From NCBI RefSeq assembly GCF_027172205.1, contig NC_070604.1:75553023-75617022 (forward strand): DNA of 64,000 nucleotides, read 5' to 3'. The notes below the pieces were generated by a model that ran no database searches, was not told the DNA's origin, and saw nothing but the letters and a program-made list of their open reading frames with translations. Made by a program: the position numbers and the translations under genes. This stretch comes from Podarcis raffonei (lineage: Eukaryota > Chordata > Lepidosauria > Squamata > Lacertidae). This document shows positions 31,976-43,333 of the stretch, piece after piece; the first letter of the stretch is position 1, and each line of letters starts with the position of its first letter.

Positions 31976-32026
31976 GGTTGGACTAGATGGCCCTTGGGGT
32001 CCCTTCCAACTCTGCAATTCTATGAG
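31973..32026 (+). mobile_element. CR1 LINE 3' end
   Basis: GGGGTTGGACTAGATGGCCC, then CCCTTCCAACTCTGCAATTC and TATGAG: the conserved CR1 terminus, intact over about 50 bp and abutting the (GA)n tract. Confidence 0.85.
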
Positions 32027-32511
32027 TCCCTCCAGAAAGCTCTTAGCAACACACACTAGTCCGGCAAAGCTACTGTTCCGACAGAGAGACGTGCAGAGAC
32101 CTCCATGCTGGCAGGTGGATGTGATTGACGGGACATTCCATATGCTTGGAACAAGGACCTTCTTGTTAAGACCTAAGAGTGCTACTTGTCTCTAACTCTG
32201 ATGAACAGGATGGCTCGCAGTGGTATGCATGGTCTGATGTAAGATAAAAAGGAAGACTCTCTTTTGAGAACCTTCAGAGGATGCTTCTTTCCCAACCAGT
32301 TTGCACGTATTGGGAAGGCTTCTAGGCAAGTATCCTGATAAACTTGTACTATAGTATCCCTCTTTTTAGACATTAAACACTGGGTGCATCGTACCTATAC
32401 AGCAGGATTTTGGTTATTGACAGTGCAATCTTTTTATGCATGCCTACTCAGAAGCCAGCCTCATTTGCTTCAATGGGGCTTCCTCCCAAGCAATTGCATA
32501 TAGCAGTGTTT

Positions 32512-32890
32512 CCCAATTGGTGGTCCACAGGCCCCAGGGGGTCCATGGAACCCACCCAGGGTCTTCATGGCACATACCCGTCAACTTCAGGGACATCCTT
32601 TTGGGGGGGGGCGGCTGTGCTTTTGTGTGAGAGCACAGTGGCCAAAAACATGTGAACCAAATGCACATCTTGCGCCAGTTTGTGGTGCCCCAAAATGCTG
32701 CCCTACTCTTGTGTGGGTCACGTGACTCATGCAGGAATGTGGCCTGGAAGATATGCACCCCATTTTTGTGCTGGGACACCTCGAAGGGTGTGGTGGCACT
32801 ATTCACATATCAAAAACTTCCACAGAGACATCAACATTTTCAAAAAAAGGTGGGGGTCCATGGCTCGGCTTTTGGAAAACGGGGTTATCA
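32512..32890. mobile_element. Probable hAT-type remnant
   Basis: Starts CAGTGTTTCCCAATTGGTGG, with the repeated word 'gggggtccatgg' at 32540 and 32850. Resembles hAT-derived vertebrate repeats that begin CAGTGNTTCCCAA. The right end is unclear. Confidence 0.45.
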
Positions 32891-33852
32891 GTGCTTAGTT
32901 ATTGGGAGCCATTGGTGTACAGGACTGCAGCCTAAAATTATGTTTTGCTGCAAACCAAGATGAAAGCACAGGATCCATTTTCTCTCAAGGAGAAGCCTGT
33001 CAAAAAAGAGATGGGCGCAATGCAATTGTGCGTGATTCAGAAACATGCCTACCACACTTACTGACTGTTCCAATTGCTGAACTTCAAAAGTTGTGGGAAG
33101 CCGTGCCTGACGTGGATTCCTTCTCCCCTTTTCTAGCAACACTGTCTCCTTGGCAGGCGCACTAGCATGTGGAATAAACCTGGCCCTCATTAGCTGGGTT
33201 GGTGCAAGGCTTGAGGCCAGATAGCAGCAGCAGCAGCAGCAGCAGTCGCCGCCCCTGCCTCCCCAGCTCCAGTGTCAGGATAGAGCTGGGGGGAAGGCAT
33301 GGAGAGGGAATGGAAGAGCTGCATATTTCACTTCTGGAGATGCTGGCATGCTGGGGAGGGGGGGAGAGAAGCTGCAGAGCAGCAGGAGTCCAGAGGGAGG
33401 GAGACTGACAAGAGCGCTCAGGCAGGCTCCAGCTGTAAGGCAAGAGCCAGAGGGGAAATCTCTTCAGCGCATAACGCTACGCTACACAGGCAGCCTCCGA
33501 GCTCCAGACAGGAAATTCTCCACCTTGCTCTGCCTCACCTCTAGATGTGTAGACTGGTTTTATGAAGTGGGGTCACGCTTAAAAAGCGGCTGGAGAATTC
33601 AAGGTTCCTTTTTGCCGTTTCCTAGTTCAGGTCTTCTGCTCCTAATTCTCACGGATAGCAGATGGTGGTAACATTATTCCTGAACTTGCAGCCTAGGAAG
33701 AGTCCTGCTGCATCAGACAAAGCAGTCTCTCCTCACAGAGGTCAAGACACATGTATAGCATGAACATAATAGCACTCTCCTGCCCGTGATGTGATTCCCA
33801 GCCACTGGCATTCAGAGGCACCCTGACCCTGATGCTGAAGGTACTATTTTGC
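32891..33852. other. Unassigned upstream stretch with GC-rich patch
   Basis: 33223-33245 is a (CAG)n run of about 7 units. 33246-33540 is GC-rich with purine runs. No convincing exon or known repeat. Confidence 0.4.
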
Positions 33853-34190
33853 AGGGGTTCCCAGCGCCATTTTGGTGTGGCAACCCACAAGTCCAGTTTA
33901 CTTGGTTTGGTGACCCATCAATTAATCATCACATGAGTTTTGGACTGAAGGCCTTCTTTGCCACCAGCGAGCAATTCCTAAGTATTAAAATGTAAGACTC
34001 CGGGCTTTTGGGTTTTGGTTACAAGCATCAACACTGCACTATAAGATGCCAACAGAACAAAAAGTTGTTAAGAGGCATTCATCATACCGCTTAAAGATTG
34101 CAGGCAATAATTATTTGGGGTTTACTTATAAAAGCTATGACCTACCACAGATGAATCGTGACCCACAGTTTAAGAAATCCTGCTCTATAG
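33853..34190. mobile_element. Probable hAT-type remnant
   Basis: Begins CAGGGGTTCCCAGCGCCATT. The reverse complement of its end is 'tagagcaggatttcttaaac'. 'gtgacccatcaattaatcat' inside and 'cgtgacccacagtttaagaa' at the end fit a hAT (Charlie-like) non-autonomous element. Confidence 0.5.
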
Positions 34191-34255
34191 TCAGCCTGAC
34201 TAGAAGCTTTTGCTAGCTTTATGCTCCATGAATAGGAAGCCCCCAAGAAAATATA

Positions 34256-34497
34256 CAGTGGTACCTCGGGTTACATACGCTTCAGGCTACATACGCTTCA
34301 GGTTACAGACTCTGCTAACCCAGAAATAGTACCTCGGGTTAAGAACTTTGCTTCAGGATGAGAACAGAAATTGCGCTCCGGCAGTGCGGCGGCAGCGGGA
34401 GGCCCCACTAGCTAAAGTGGTGTTTCAGGTTAAGAACAGTTTCAGGTTAAGAACAGACCTCCGGAATGAATTAAGTACTTAACCCGAGGTACCACTG
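34256..34497. mobile_element. TA-flanked MITE, mariner-like (family A), copy 1
   Basis: Perfect 18-bp inverted termini CAGTGGTACCTCGGGTTA, flanked by TA at 34254-34255 and 34498-34499. 242 bp, with internal repeats of 'cttcaggtta' and 'gttaagaac'. No coding capacity. Copies 2 and 3 are at 44991-45204 and 49971-50178. Confidence 0.9.
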
Positions 34498-34504
34498 TAT
34501 ATAA

Positions 34505-34845
34505 AAAAGGTAAAGGACCCAGTCAAGGGCGACTATGGGGTTGCTGTGCTCATCTCGCTTTCAGACCGAGGGAGCCGGCGTTTGTCCACAGACAGCTTTC
34601 TGGGTCGTGGCCAGTATGACTAAACTGCTTCTGGCGCAATGGAACACCATGACGGAAACTATGGCGCATAGAATCGCCATTTACCTTCCCGCCACAGCAG
34701 TACCTATTTATCTACTTGCAGCTAGGTTGGCAGGAACTGTGACAGAGCAATGGGAGCTCACCCCGTTGCAGGGATTCGAACCGCCAACCTTCTGATTGGC
34801 AAGCCCAAGAGGCTCAGTGGTTTGGACCACGGTGCCAGCAGCGGC
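34505..34845 (-). mobile_element. Sauria-type tRNA-derived SINE, copy 1
   Basis: Reverse complement shows the B box GGCGGTTCGAATCCC and the body words GTAGATAAATAGGTAC and GGCGGGAAGGTAAA, ending TTTACCTTT. The tail type is shared with Bov-B LINEs in squamates (family knowledge). Several diverged positions. It lies 7 bp from the MITE at 34256-34497. Confidence 0.85.
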
Positions 34846-36715
34846 CTGAGTGCACCAGCACAGTCTCCACAGCAACTGGTATTCAGAGAACAGTAGCTAT
34901 TGCTAGTCTTATCTTCTGTGCATCTGATAAAACTTGTTTAAAAGCATACCAGTTGGTGACCATTACTGCAAGTGTGAGCTCACCCCTCCGGTAGAAAGCC
35001 TCATTTTGAATCCTAAATATAATTCTGTGAGAGAACTGGATTTGCCTCAGGAGTAAAAACGAAAGACGCTTTGCATTATAAATCCTAGAACATTTTCTTC
35101 AGCACCTGTTCAGTGTATTTGGGGATTTGTCATATTTTATCCCTATATATGCTCTGCTGAAGAGGTCAACAATTCCAAAACATTTAGAAAATCGTGAAGA
35201 ACGCTCTCCTGCTAAGAGAGCTCACTTTGCATTTGAGCATGGAGAATCCTGGATGGAACCTATATTGTTTTCTTGCTGTAGGTTCCAAGCTGTATTTTAA
35301 GTTTCATCTGGAGGCCCTTTCATCATCCAAGGCCGTACACTTATGGTGCCTTTGCTGCATGATTCTTCCCCAGGCTGTGTTCAATTCGAATAATTGATAA
35401 CTGCTCCCATTTTGTAGAAAGCTGCTTCAGATTTTTTAAAGCCCCATCATTTTCAAACCTGAGGGGGGTTCAAATTTTGTCCTATCCATCATGTATATAA
35501 AAATAAGGGCCCAAGCTGTGGATTTTGGGATGTTCTGTCTCTGGCTTTATTTTGGAAATCCAAATCTCCAGTGCTTTCCTTCACTGTTGTTGATCTATTG
35601 ATGTAATGCTCTGAGCTTGTGTGCTTTGAGCAGGACATACAAGGCCTTCATGAGGTGCTGGAACTCTTATCATGATAAAATTGCCATAGGTGCCCACTTC
35701 AGCCTTCAGCCAATGAGAATTGTAATCCAAAACATATGGAAGGAACTGGCTTGCCAAAAAGCTCCCCTGCTTGCTACTTTACCTCACTCACCAAGGACCT
35801 TACAAAAAAGCAAAAAGTTTCACTCACACGTCACAGGTCCAGCTTCCGTGCTGTCACTCAGGGTTGCCATGATCAAACATCAGCCTTTTCCTGCTAAATT
35901 TTAGTAACTTCAGGTATGAGATCTCTGTTTTGTAGGGTCTTTACTATGCTTTGAGCAGGACATACATGGCAGCTCTAGCAAATTGCTGTCTATTCTTGGT
36001 TTCTTAAAATTGACTTCACATGGTATCCCCACTCACTCTCTTACTGGCTTCAGATCAGTCAAGAGACTATCAAAGGTTTCTTTCTTCCAAAAATTAAAAA
36101 TAAATCTTTTAGCAAATTTATTGCTTCTGCAACTACCCACATATTATATGCCAAGGAAATTAAGCTTATGATGTGTGACATAATTCCACCCACCCATTTT
36201 GGTGATACTACAATGCTTGTCCATTTATTCAATATTCTACTGTGACTATACATTTGAGAGAAACCAATGATACACTCCCTTGATGACATCCCCTCTGTCC
36301 CAGCCTCTTTCTTTTTAAGACACTGATATGCTAAAATGTGTGTGCGCGCACACACACACACTTTACTAGCTGGCAGGGCAAAATATATGAAACAACCAGA
36401 TCAGTAGTGACATGTGCCAGGTTGTAATCTGTAAATTCAGTCCAATAAATGATAATAAAGTTACAAAAAAATGAAAAGAAAGTAACACAGAGGTTTGATG
36501 ATGCCATGGAATAAGGGCTGGAGACTCCGGCAGGCAAGAAGTTCACCTCTGTTCAATTTCTGCAAATATTCTCATTGTGACCTTCCCTTAGGGAACCAGA
36601 AACTCCAATAAACTTTCCTATATTGGTTTCATTCACTGTCCCAAGAAAGCGACTGATAGCATGCAAATGTGTTTTAAACAGGCTGTGAAATTACAGTAAT
36701 AAAGTTGTGCATGAA

Positions 36716-36719
<4 letters not shown>
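34846..36719. other. Intergenic, nothing recognised
   Basis: AT-rich unique-looking sequence. Two 'gctttgagcaggacatac' words (35624 and 35950) sit about 325 bp apart, possibly an old duplication. A short CA run is at 36345-36360. Confidence 0.5.
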
Positions 36720-36757
<38 letters not shown>

Positions 36758-36784
36758 AGAGAGAGAGAGAGAGAGATGATAGAT

Positions 36785-36827
<43 letters not shown>

Positions 36828-36854
36828 GATAGATAGATAGATAGATAGATAGAT

Positions 36855-36896
<42 letters not shown>

Positions 36897-36907
36897 GATA
36901 GATAGAT

Positions 36908-36949
<42 letters not shown>

Positions 36950-36960
36950 CAGATAGATAT
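36720..36960. repeat. Compound (GA)n-(GATA)n microsatellite
   Basis: 36720-36776 is mainly GA. 36777-36960 is GATA with a few phase breaks (GATGATA), about 45 units. Open frames over it (Tyr-Leu-Ser-Ile) are artefacts. Confidence 0.97.
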
Positions 36961-36996
36961 GAAGTCCAGCCAGTTAGAACCATAAATCAATAATTA

Positions 36997-37155
36997 CCAT
37001 ATTTTTCCATGTATAGGGTTTTTTCCAAAAAAAATGTCAACAATTAGGGGGCGTCTTATACACGGGTAGTGTCTTCCCCCATTTTCTTAAATCTGAGTCC
37101 CCGAAAATAGGGAGCGTCTTATACATGGGGGCATCTTATAGACGGAAAAATATGG
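36997..37155. mobile_element. TA-flanked MITE (family C)
   Basis: Starts CCATATTTTTCC and ends GGAAAAATATGG, flanked by TA on each side. Internal 'gcgtcttatacacgg', 'gcgtcttatacatgg' and 'catcttatagacgg' repeats. 159 bp, palindromic plan, no coding capacity. Confidence 0.8.
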
Positions 37156-37159
37156 TATC

Positions 37160-37319
37160 CATAGCATGGATTCCACTGTTATGGCAGAAGCAAGACCCTC
37201 TTGGGGTGTTAATGCTGTGAACCCCTCCATCGTAGGCTCAGGTTGTATATATGTGTAAATAAACCATATCTTATAAACTAATAAGAACAGATACTACACT
37301 TGATCTTAGCCAAAAGGCC
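37160..37319 (-). pseudogene. U2 snRNA-derived retroposed sequence
   Basis: On the minus strand 37319-37270 reads GGCCTTTTGGCTAAGATCAA followed by GTGTAGTATCTGTTCTTATT and AGTTTA. This is the 5' part of vertebrate U2 snRNA including the branch-point-recognition region GTGTAGTA. The first about 10 nt of U2 and everything past nucleotide about 58 are missing or replaced by unrelated sequence. It cannot be a working U2 gene. It may be the head of a U2-derived SINE (see findings). Confidence 0.75.
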
Positions 37320-38478
37320 AACACCACAGTCTCTACTGTACTTCATTCCAAAGGCAACACAAACCCTTGATAAGTACATCGAAACCCTGGAACCACATTG
37401 CTATGAGATTAGAGTGGCATGCCACAATAAATTCTGGCTAGATCCAGTAATCACATATAACAAAGGGGAGCAAGACAGCAGTTATTCTTTACAGAAAGTG
37501 TGTTTCCCTTTCCTTGCTTATATGTGTGGGGATCTTTATCCTGGCATCCCCAGTTGTTGGGACTGGAGCTGGGTAGGCTGTTTGTATAACGAAGCTTATA
37601 TTTCCATTTGGGCACAAATAAAGTCAAATCTGGGAGTGAAATAAACAGATGCACAGCAAATCAAAAGACATGCACAGAACCCAGGAGCATTCGTTCCTCA
37701 GTAATGGTGCTACCCAATCTGTTATGGATTAGCACCTCCTGCCTGCCCGCCCGCCAGCCCCCGTCCACAATCTATCAAATGTGGCAGACAAATCCTGCCA
37801 ATGAATGTAGCAACCCAAATGCCATCTGAAGTCATTGTTTTCAGGAAAAAGTGTTTGGTGTGTAGAAATCCCTGTCATGGAATGATGTGTGAGTCACAAG
37901 GCCGGGAATATATCTCAGCTGATGATTTGTGGCATTAATGGGAGAAGGTCAACCCTCTGGTCTGCTTGGAAGACCAGTTTGCTGAGGAATTTGATTTCGG
38001 TGTCTCATCCAGCTTCTGCATTACGGAAGCTTGTGTAAGTGTGCAGTGACAGCCAAAAATGCTTTCCAGAATTTCCACAACACAAAGGCCTGCCAGAGGT
38101 TTCTGTTGCGTTTTCATCTGCAGGGCCGGCTCCTGCAGTGGGCTAGCCAGGGCACTGGCCAAGGGCCCAAGAGCTCAGAAAGGTCCCTCACTGGCCCTGG
38201 CCCCAGCCCCAGCCCTCAGGGGGTGGGAGAATCAGTGCAACAACCTTGGCCTTGGGCTTTAGGACGCTCCATGTTGGTAACAGCCACAGTTGGCTCCTTG
38301 CAGCTATTGCTACCTAGGAGCAGGCACTCTCTGAGCACTGACTGCACAGCACACAGTGGAGGTGCAAGAATTTACATCTCAGGAACTTTATTCTGGGATA
38401 TAACAGTAGGCAACCTTTATTTGGGATATAAATGTGTAGCTAACATTTATTAAAATGTTATTAAATGTTAAAAAGTAA
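37320..38478. other. Intergenic, little recognised
   Basis: Mostly unique-looking. A CAGGGCCGGCTCCTGCAGTG start at 38121 hints at a MITE of the type at 14893. No gene seen. Confidence 0.45.
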
Positions 38479-38842
38479 AAGGGACGCGGGTGGTGCTGTG
38501 GGTAAAAGCCTCAGCGCCTAGGACTTGCCGATCGAAAGGTCGGCGGTTCGAATCCCCGCGGCGGGGTGCGCTCCCGTCGCTCGGTCCCAGCGCCTGCCAA
38601 CCTAGCAGTTCGAAAGCACCTTCGGGTGCAAGTAGATAAATAGGGACCGCTTACCAGCGGGAAGGTAAATGGCGTTCCGTGTGCTGCGCTGGCTCGCCAG
38701 ATGCAGCTTGTCACGCTGGCCACGTGACCCGGAAGTGTCTGCTGACAGCGCTGGCTCCCAGCCTATAGAGTGAGATGAGCGCACAACCCTAGAGTCTGGC
38801 AAGACTGACCTGTACAGGCAGGGGTACCTTTACCTTTACTTT
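38479..38842 (+). mobile_element. Sauria-type tRNA-derived SINE, copy 2
   Basis: tRNA-like head: GGTGCTGTGGGTAAAAGCCT near the A box and GGCGGTTCGAATCCCC (B box) near 38542. Then the conserved body (GTAGATAAATAGGGACCG, CACGTGACCCGGAAGTG) and tail TACCTTTACCTTTACTTT. Nearly full length, little diverged. The tRNA-like promoter makes it look like a tRNA gene, but it lacks a complete cloverleaf. Confidence 0.92.
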
Positions 38843-41007
38843 AACATTTATTTATTCATTCATTTATATTACAACCTGACCACTTCCTGACTAAAAATAT
38901 TAGGAATTGGGACACGACCAGTGGCAAGGTTACAAGCTTGTTTGTTTATTAAATTTCCATACTGCTCGTCATCCAAGGATCACAATGTGGTTTACAACAC
39001 GCTCAAGTTCAATACATACTATATTTCGCTAGATCTGCACTAATATTTATAATGTTAAGCAGGCATTTATGCAGCAAAGTATATACATTGCAATAATATC
39101 TACATTGTAAGGCTTGCATTGCACATTGTTTATTTTCCTAGTTTCGACTGAAATCATCCTCCCATTTACCTAGGAGTAAGCTTCACTGAATTCAAAAGGA
39201 CTTACTTCTGATAAGGTATGGTTAGGATTGGACTGCTATGCGTTTTCTTCAAGGAGAAACAAAACACTTTAGTTTTGTGTATGCTCTAGTGGAGCAGAAA
39301 CTTTGGGCTCCTCTGCCAGCACTAGCCCACCAGTCTAGTTCATATTTTTTAAACAAACTTTCCAACAGAAGTCATTTAGATATATTATAGAGATAATATT
39401 TTCCCTACTTTCCTACATAACTGTATGTATGTATACATACACCCACACCACTTTGGGGGCAAAGCCCTATTTCAGAGAGTACAGAATTCTGTTTCTTGAT
39501 ATTTATACTAATTTAAATTAATTCTCTATGTTCATGGTATTGCTTTTCTTTTCTGATTCAGAAGACTCTCCATCTGACATGCCATCCACGTTACAAAACC
39601 GTCTGGAAGTTCTAGCCTTTAAGTAGCTTAAAAATTAATTTTGAGAGCAGAAGTCCAAACCAGCAATTCTTAATGGAGACTAAGGCAGTGGACAGATTAT
39701 AAACTGAATCTGTTACAAGAAAGAGAAGCATGGAAAGCAGAAAGAATAAATAGCTCATTCTAAGAACAGAAATGCCTTTTGCCAGGTTTTCTTTTGTGAT
39801 GCACTATTCATGGAAGATAATTCTCTGGCTCATGGAAAAAGCAACATCATTTTTGGATGGATCTGCTATTCTACCTCAGCCCAATCGGTATGTAGTATAA
39901 TCCCAACAAATACCTCTCAAAGTTTTGGAGCAATATTGTGCAATATATCAGGGCTGTCTATTTCACTTGTGCAGACTTGGAAACCCTCCATTCTGTTCTT
40001 TCCATTGACATTCATACCAATACTGACTGCAGCAAAAAGCATCTTTTCCGTGTTAGTGTATATAAACTGCATCACTGAGATTTTCTCGTTGTCCGGACCT
40101 CTTCCTCAGCAGACACTCTACCTTCCCCTGCCTAGTTTGTTTAAAAAGACTTGGTTATCTCATTCCACAACCCTGTTGAAGCGCACATCACATACTGCAG
40201 TGAGGATGGGGGGAAACCACTGAGAGATACAGCAAAACAGTAATGCTTCACCATGAGCCCAGCCAATCCCAGTGCTGCTTGTTCTAGCTAACAGTGACTT
40301 GCCAAGGCAACAGGCGGGATTTTTACTGCTATTCTCCCTGCCTAAAAAAAGAAAAAGATTCCAGAAGTCCTTCCCCTGCTTGTGCATGTAATGAAGAAAG
40401 TTTTAGGTCCATAGTTGACAGACTGGCTTAATAAAGATCTTTCTGGGATGCTGGTAGAAATTTTCCTGAAACTCTGAGTCAAGCTTCTAGGAGGCCAGAC
40501 TTAGGACCTCAACTTTTAGATATTGGAAAATGCTTTCACAATAGCCATTAGTTATTATGGTTCACAGGTAGGTAGAGCTGAGGGAGCAAGAAAAGTGTTC
40601 CTCCAAAGTCCACTTTTTGACATCTGAGTTCAGCTCTGGCCTGCCAGACCCAATGGGTCATTATAAGGAAAAACCTTCCCTAGACTGGCCATGTGAACAA
40701 GACAACAGAGCCAGGAAGAGGGCAAGGGGAAGATGGCAGGAGGGAATAGTACCAGGTTCCCTCTCAGAAGGTTTTCTTCACATTAGGAGGCCTACTGGGA
40801 AGAACCGTTCTAGATTATCTGTCCGTTTCCATCATGCCCTATTCACAGGAATCTCATGGGGGGGAGCAGCTGGAGAACCCCTAGAACAGAATGTATGGAG
40901 GGAGATCTTTCCATCGGGCAAGTTGTAATGCTTGTGCAAACAACTAGAAGAGCACAACTGCGCAAGCTACCTAATATCTCTTAAATGTGCTGATCTGAGC
41001 AACTGAG
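38843..41007. other. Intergenic, nothing coding recognised
   Basis: A LINE-end-like piece at about 38940-39000 (tttgtttattaaatttccat ... gtggtttacaac) and one short dispersed repeat at 39160-39232. The rest is unique-looking and AT-rich. Confidence 0.5.
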
Positions 41008-41115
41008 TCAAGATGATCCAGAATTGGCCTCCACAGTCACTTACGGACTCATTGTTAAAACCGTGTTTATCGAAGACAATCTTACTCGGCTACGTGTGAT
41101 CACCAAAGAATAAAG
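41008..41115 (+). mobile_element. LINE 3' end, same family as 63283-63785
   Basis: 'ggcctccacagtcacttacg', 'ctcattgttaaaaccgtgtt', 'gaagacaatcttactcggct' match the reverse complement of 63300-63400 almost word for word, ending in a GAAG-rich tail. Confidence 0.8.
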
Positions 41116-43026
41116 AAGGAGGAGGAGGTCAGAGGGAGGGTGAAGACAGAAGGGATCCCTGACTCTTGACGGTTTTCAAAATGTACTGCTATTCTTTTTT
41201 TTCCTTGGGGGAAATTTTACGGTTTTGTATTGCATTCTACTGTTGTTTTTTCTGTTTTATTGTTCCATATATAGAGCTGGCAGCAACTATCAGGTCCCAC
41301 TTGCAAGGACTTTCACTAGTGCAACAGAGCATTCCCTCCTCCCTCCATGTGCTCCCCATGACACACACCCCCCCCCATTTCTCTGTGAGGATGGGAGAAC
41401 CCTCCAATGGCAGCAGGGAGGAGATGGGAGATCATTCCATCAGGCAAGCAGAACTGCTTGTACTTACAGATTGAACTCCTTAGTGAGACACTGAATTCCT
41501 CCCATAGTATTTGTTTCTTTCGTAAACCACCCAGAGACTATTTTAGCATGAAGTGGTATATAAGTATGTGGAATAAATAAGTAAAAGCCACAAGAGAAGT
41601 GCTTTATCTATTTCATTTATTTCCTTTCATGTCCGTGAAGTAGAGCCACAACCTGAGCTGGGGAAAAGTGAACATTATTTAAGGAATTTTTTTTTACTGA
41701 TTTACAGTTTAGTTATTTATTATTATTATTATACAGACAGACTTCATGGGCTTTCAGGAAATACATAAACAGCTCTCTGCAGCAGGCAGATAAGAAATGC
41801 AAAAAATGCAGGCGAACGGAGCAGAAGATGTTTTCTTAGGATGGAGTGATGTGTCACATTTGCCTGGCCCTTGCCTGTTCGATTTTAACTGCTCCCTTGC
41901 AGTGGGCAGAAAGTCAGATTGTACAATGAAAACTGCTTAACCAGCAAGTACAAGTAGCATTTGAGGTGAGCAATAAAAAGAAAATATGGAAAAGCGTGAT
42001 CCTGAAACAAATATTTTTGGCTCAGTATGAAAATTTTCAAGAGCCAAAATAGGCATTTTTTTTTTATTCAGTGGATTCTGGGGGAAATGTTCTCAAAACC
42101 ACACTTTCCCACTCAGGCGTTTATTGCTTAGCATTCCTAAGTCTGGAAAAAAGTGTGCAGCTTTTCTGAGTGTAAATCATCATTTCCATTCCTTTTCTCC
42201 GCTCTTCTAATTCACAGCACCTGATCTTGCTTTGGCCAGTACAGACTCCACTATAGATTTTCCCCCAAAGTGGAAAAAAAGTAGTTCTGTTTTGCCGTCA
42301 GTTGGAAAGTAACTCTTGAGACTCCCCAAGGAGGTAAAAATATGTCTATAAGAACTGCAGAAGGGATGAGGGTGGGGGCAGAGACCCATTGATATCTTAA
42401 ATGTGAAATGTTATGGGGGAATCCACCCCACTCTCAAATTGCTAGAAAGTAATACGAATGGTTGCTCCACTGAAGAACAGCACACAACATAGCTCCTTCC
42501 GACACTCGCAGCAGCTGTGAGGAGAGCTGCCAACTTCTCATTTCGTCTGAGCTTCTGTACCTTTAATAGCTGCAAGGCATGGATGTGTTTGGCTGCTTTG
42601 ACTTTCCTCCATTCCTGATGACTTCTGAATATCCACAAGGGAGATTTAAGCCTCCACTCCTCCCATTTGTGAAGTCCCCACCCATCGCAGCTTATGTGGT
42701 AAGTAGAGCCAAGGAAACCAGGTGCCGAAGGCCAAGTTGTGTCACTGAAGTGGGGGACCTGTCTCTCGGCAATACAATTTCAGACTGCAAACGGGGGGTA
42801 TCCTTGATGGAATGCCCCCTCCCCTTTATAGAGGAGATATATATATATATTACAAACTCGGTGAGAAACAGGCCAGCTCTTCCCAGGCTTGAAATGGAAA
42901 CCTCAAAGTCTGAGGCTAGGTCCTAGCCAAGTAAGCTACTGGAGACAGTTTGTGCTCAATCTTCAGAGTCCTCTTGCATTTTAAAATGAGTAGGAATAGG
43001 TAATGTCAGCTCCTATGACTGAGAAG
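41116..43026. other. Intergenic, little recognised
   Basis: A LINE 3'-end-like piece lies at 41521-41582 (gtaaaccacccagagac ... gtggtatataag). No gene is supported. Confidence 0.5.
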
Positions 43027-43279
43027 CTGCGAGGGCCTTCTGGCGGTTCCCTCACTGTGAGAAGTGAGGTTACAGGGAACCAGGCAGAGGGCCTTCTCGG
43101 TAGTGGCGCCCACCCTGTGGAATGTGCTCCCATCAGATGTCAAGGAAATAAACTTTTAGAAGACATCTGAAGTGGAGTTTTTAATGTTTGATTTTTTACT
43201 GTGTTTCTAATCTTCTGTGGGGAGCTGCTCAGAGTGGCTGAGGAAACCCAGCCAGATGGGTAGGGGATAAATAATAAAA

Positions 43280-43333
<54 letters not shown>
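43027..43333 (+). mobile_element. L2-like LINE 3' end with (ATT)n tail
   Basis: GAGGGCCTTCTGGCGGTTCC, 'gcagagggccttctcggtag' and 'cccagccagatgggtagggg' correspond to the 3' end of the LINE at 12231-13018 in opposite orientation; tail (ATT)n at 43280-43333. Confidence 0.85.

Noticed and set aside
36720-36960. CRISPR-like array
   Set aside because: Units are four bases without spacers, in a vertebrate nuclear context; it is a microsatellite.
36633-36990. Long Tyr-Leu-Ser-Ile repeat protein
   Set aside because: It is the reverse-strand reading of the GATA/GA microsatellite.
37264-37319. Functional U2 snRNA gene
   Set aside because: Only about 50 nt of U2 are present; Sm site, 3' stem-loops and promoter elements are absent.
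38500-38560. Genuine tRNA gene (GGTTCGAATCC B box)
   Set aside because: The same head is followed by the SINE body and tail in four copies, and no complete cloverleaf is present.
42579-42710. Possible coding exon (MDVFGCFDFPPFLMTSEYPQ ... then GTAAGTAG)
   Set aside because: The frame runs into a GTAAGT-like donor, but there is no recognised homology, no acceptor, and no partner exon; chance is enough to explain it.
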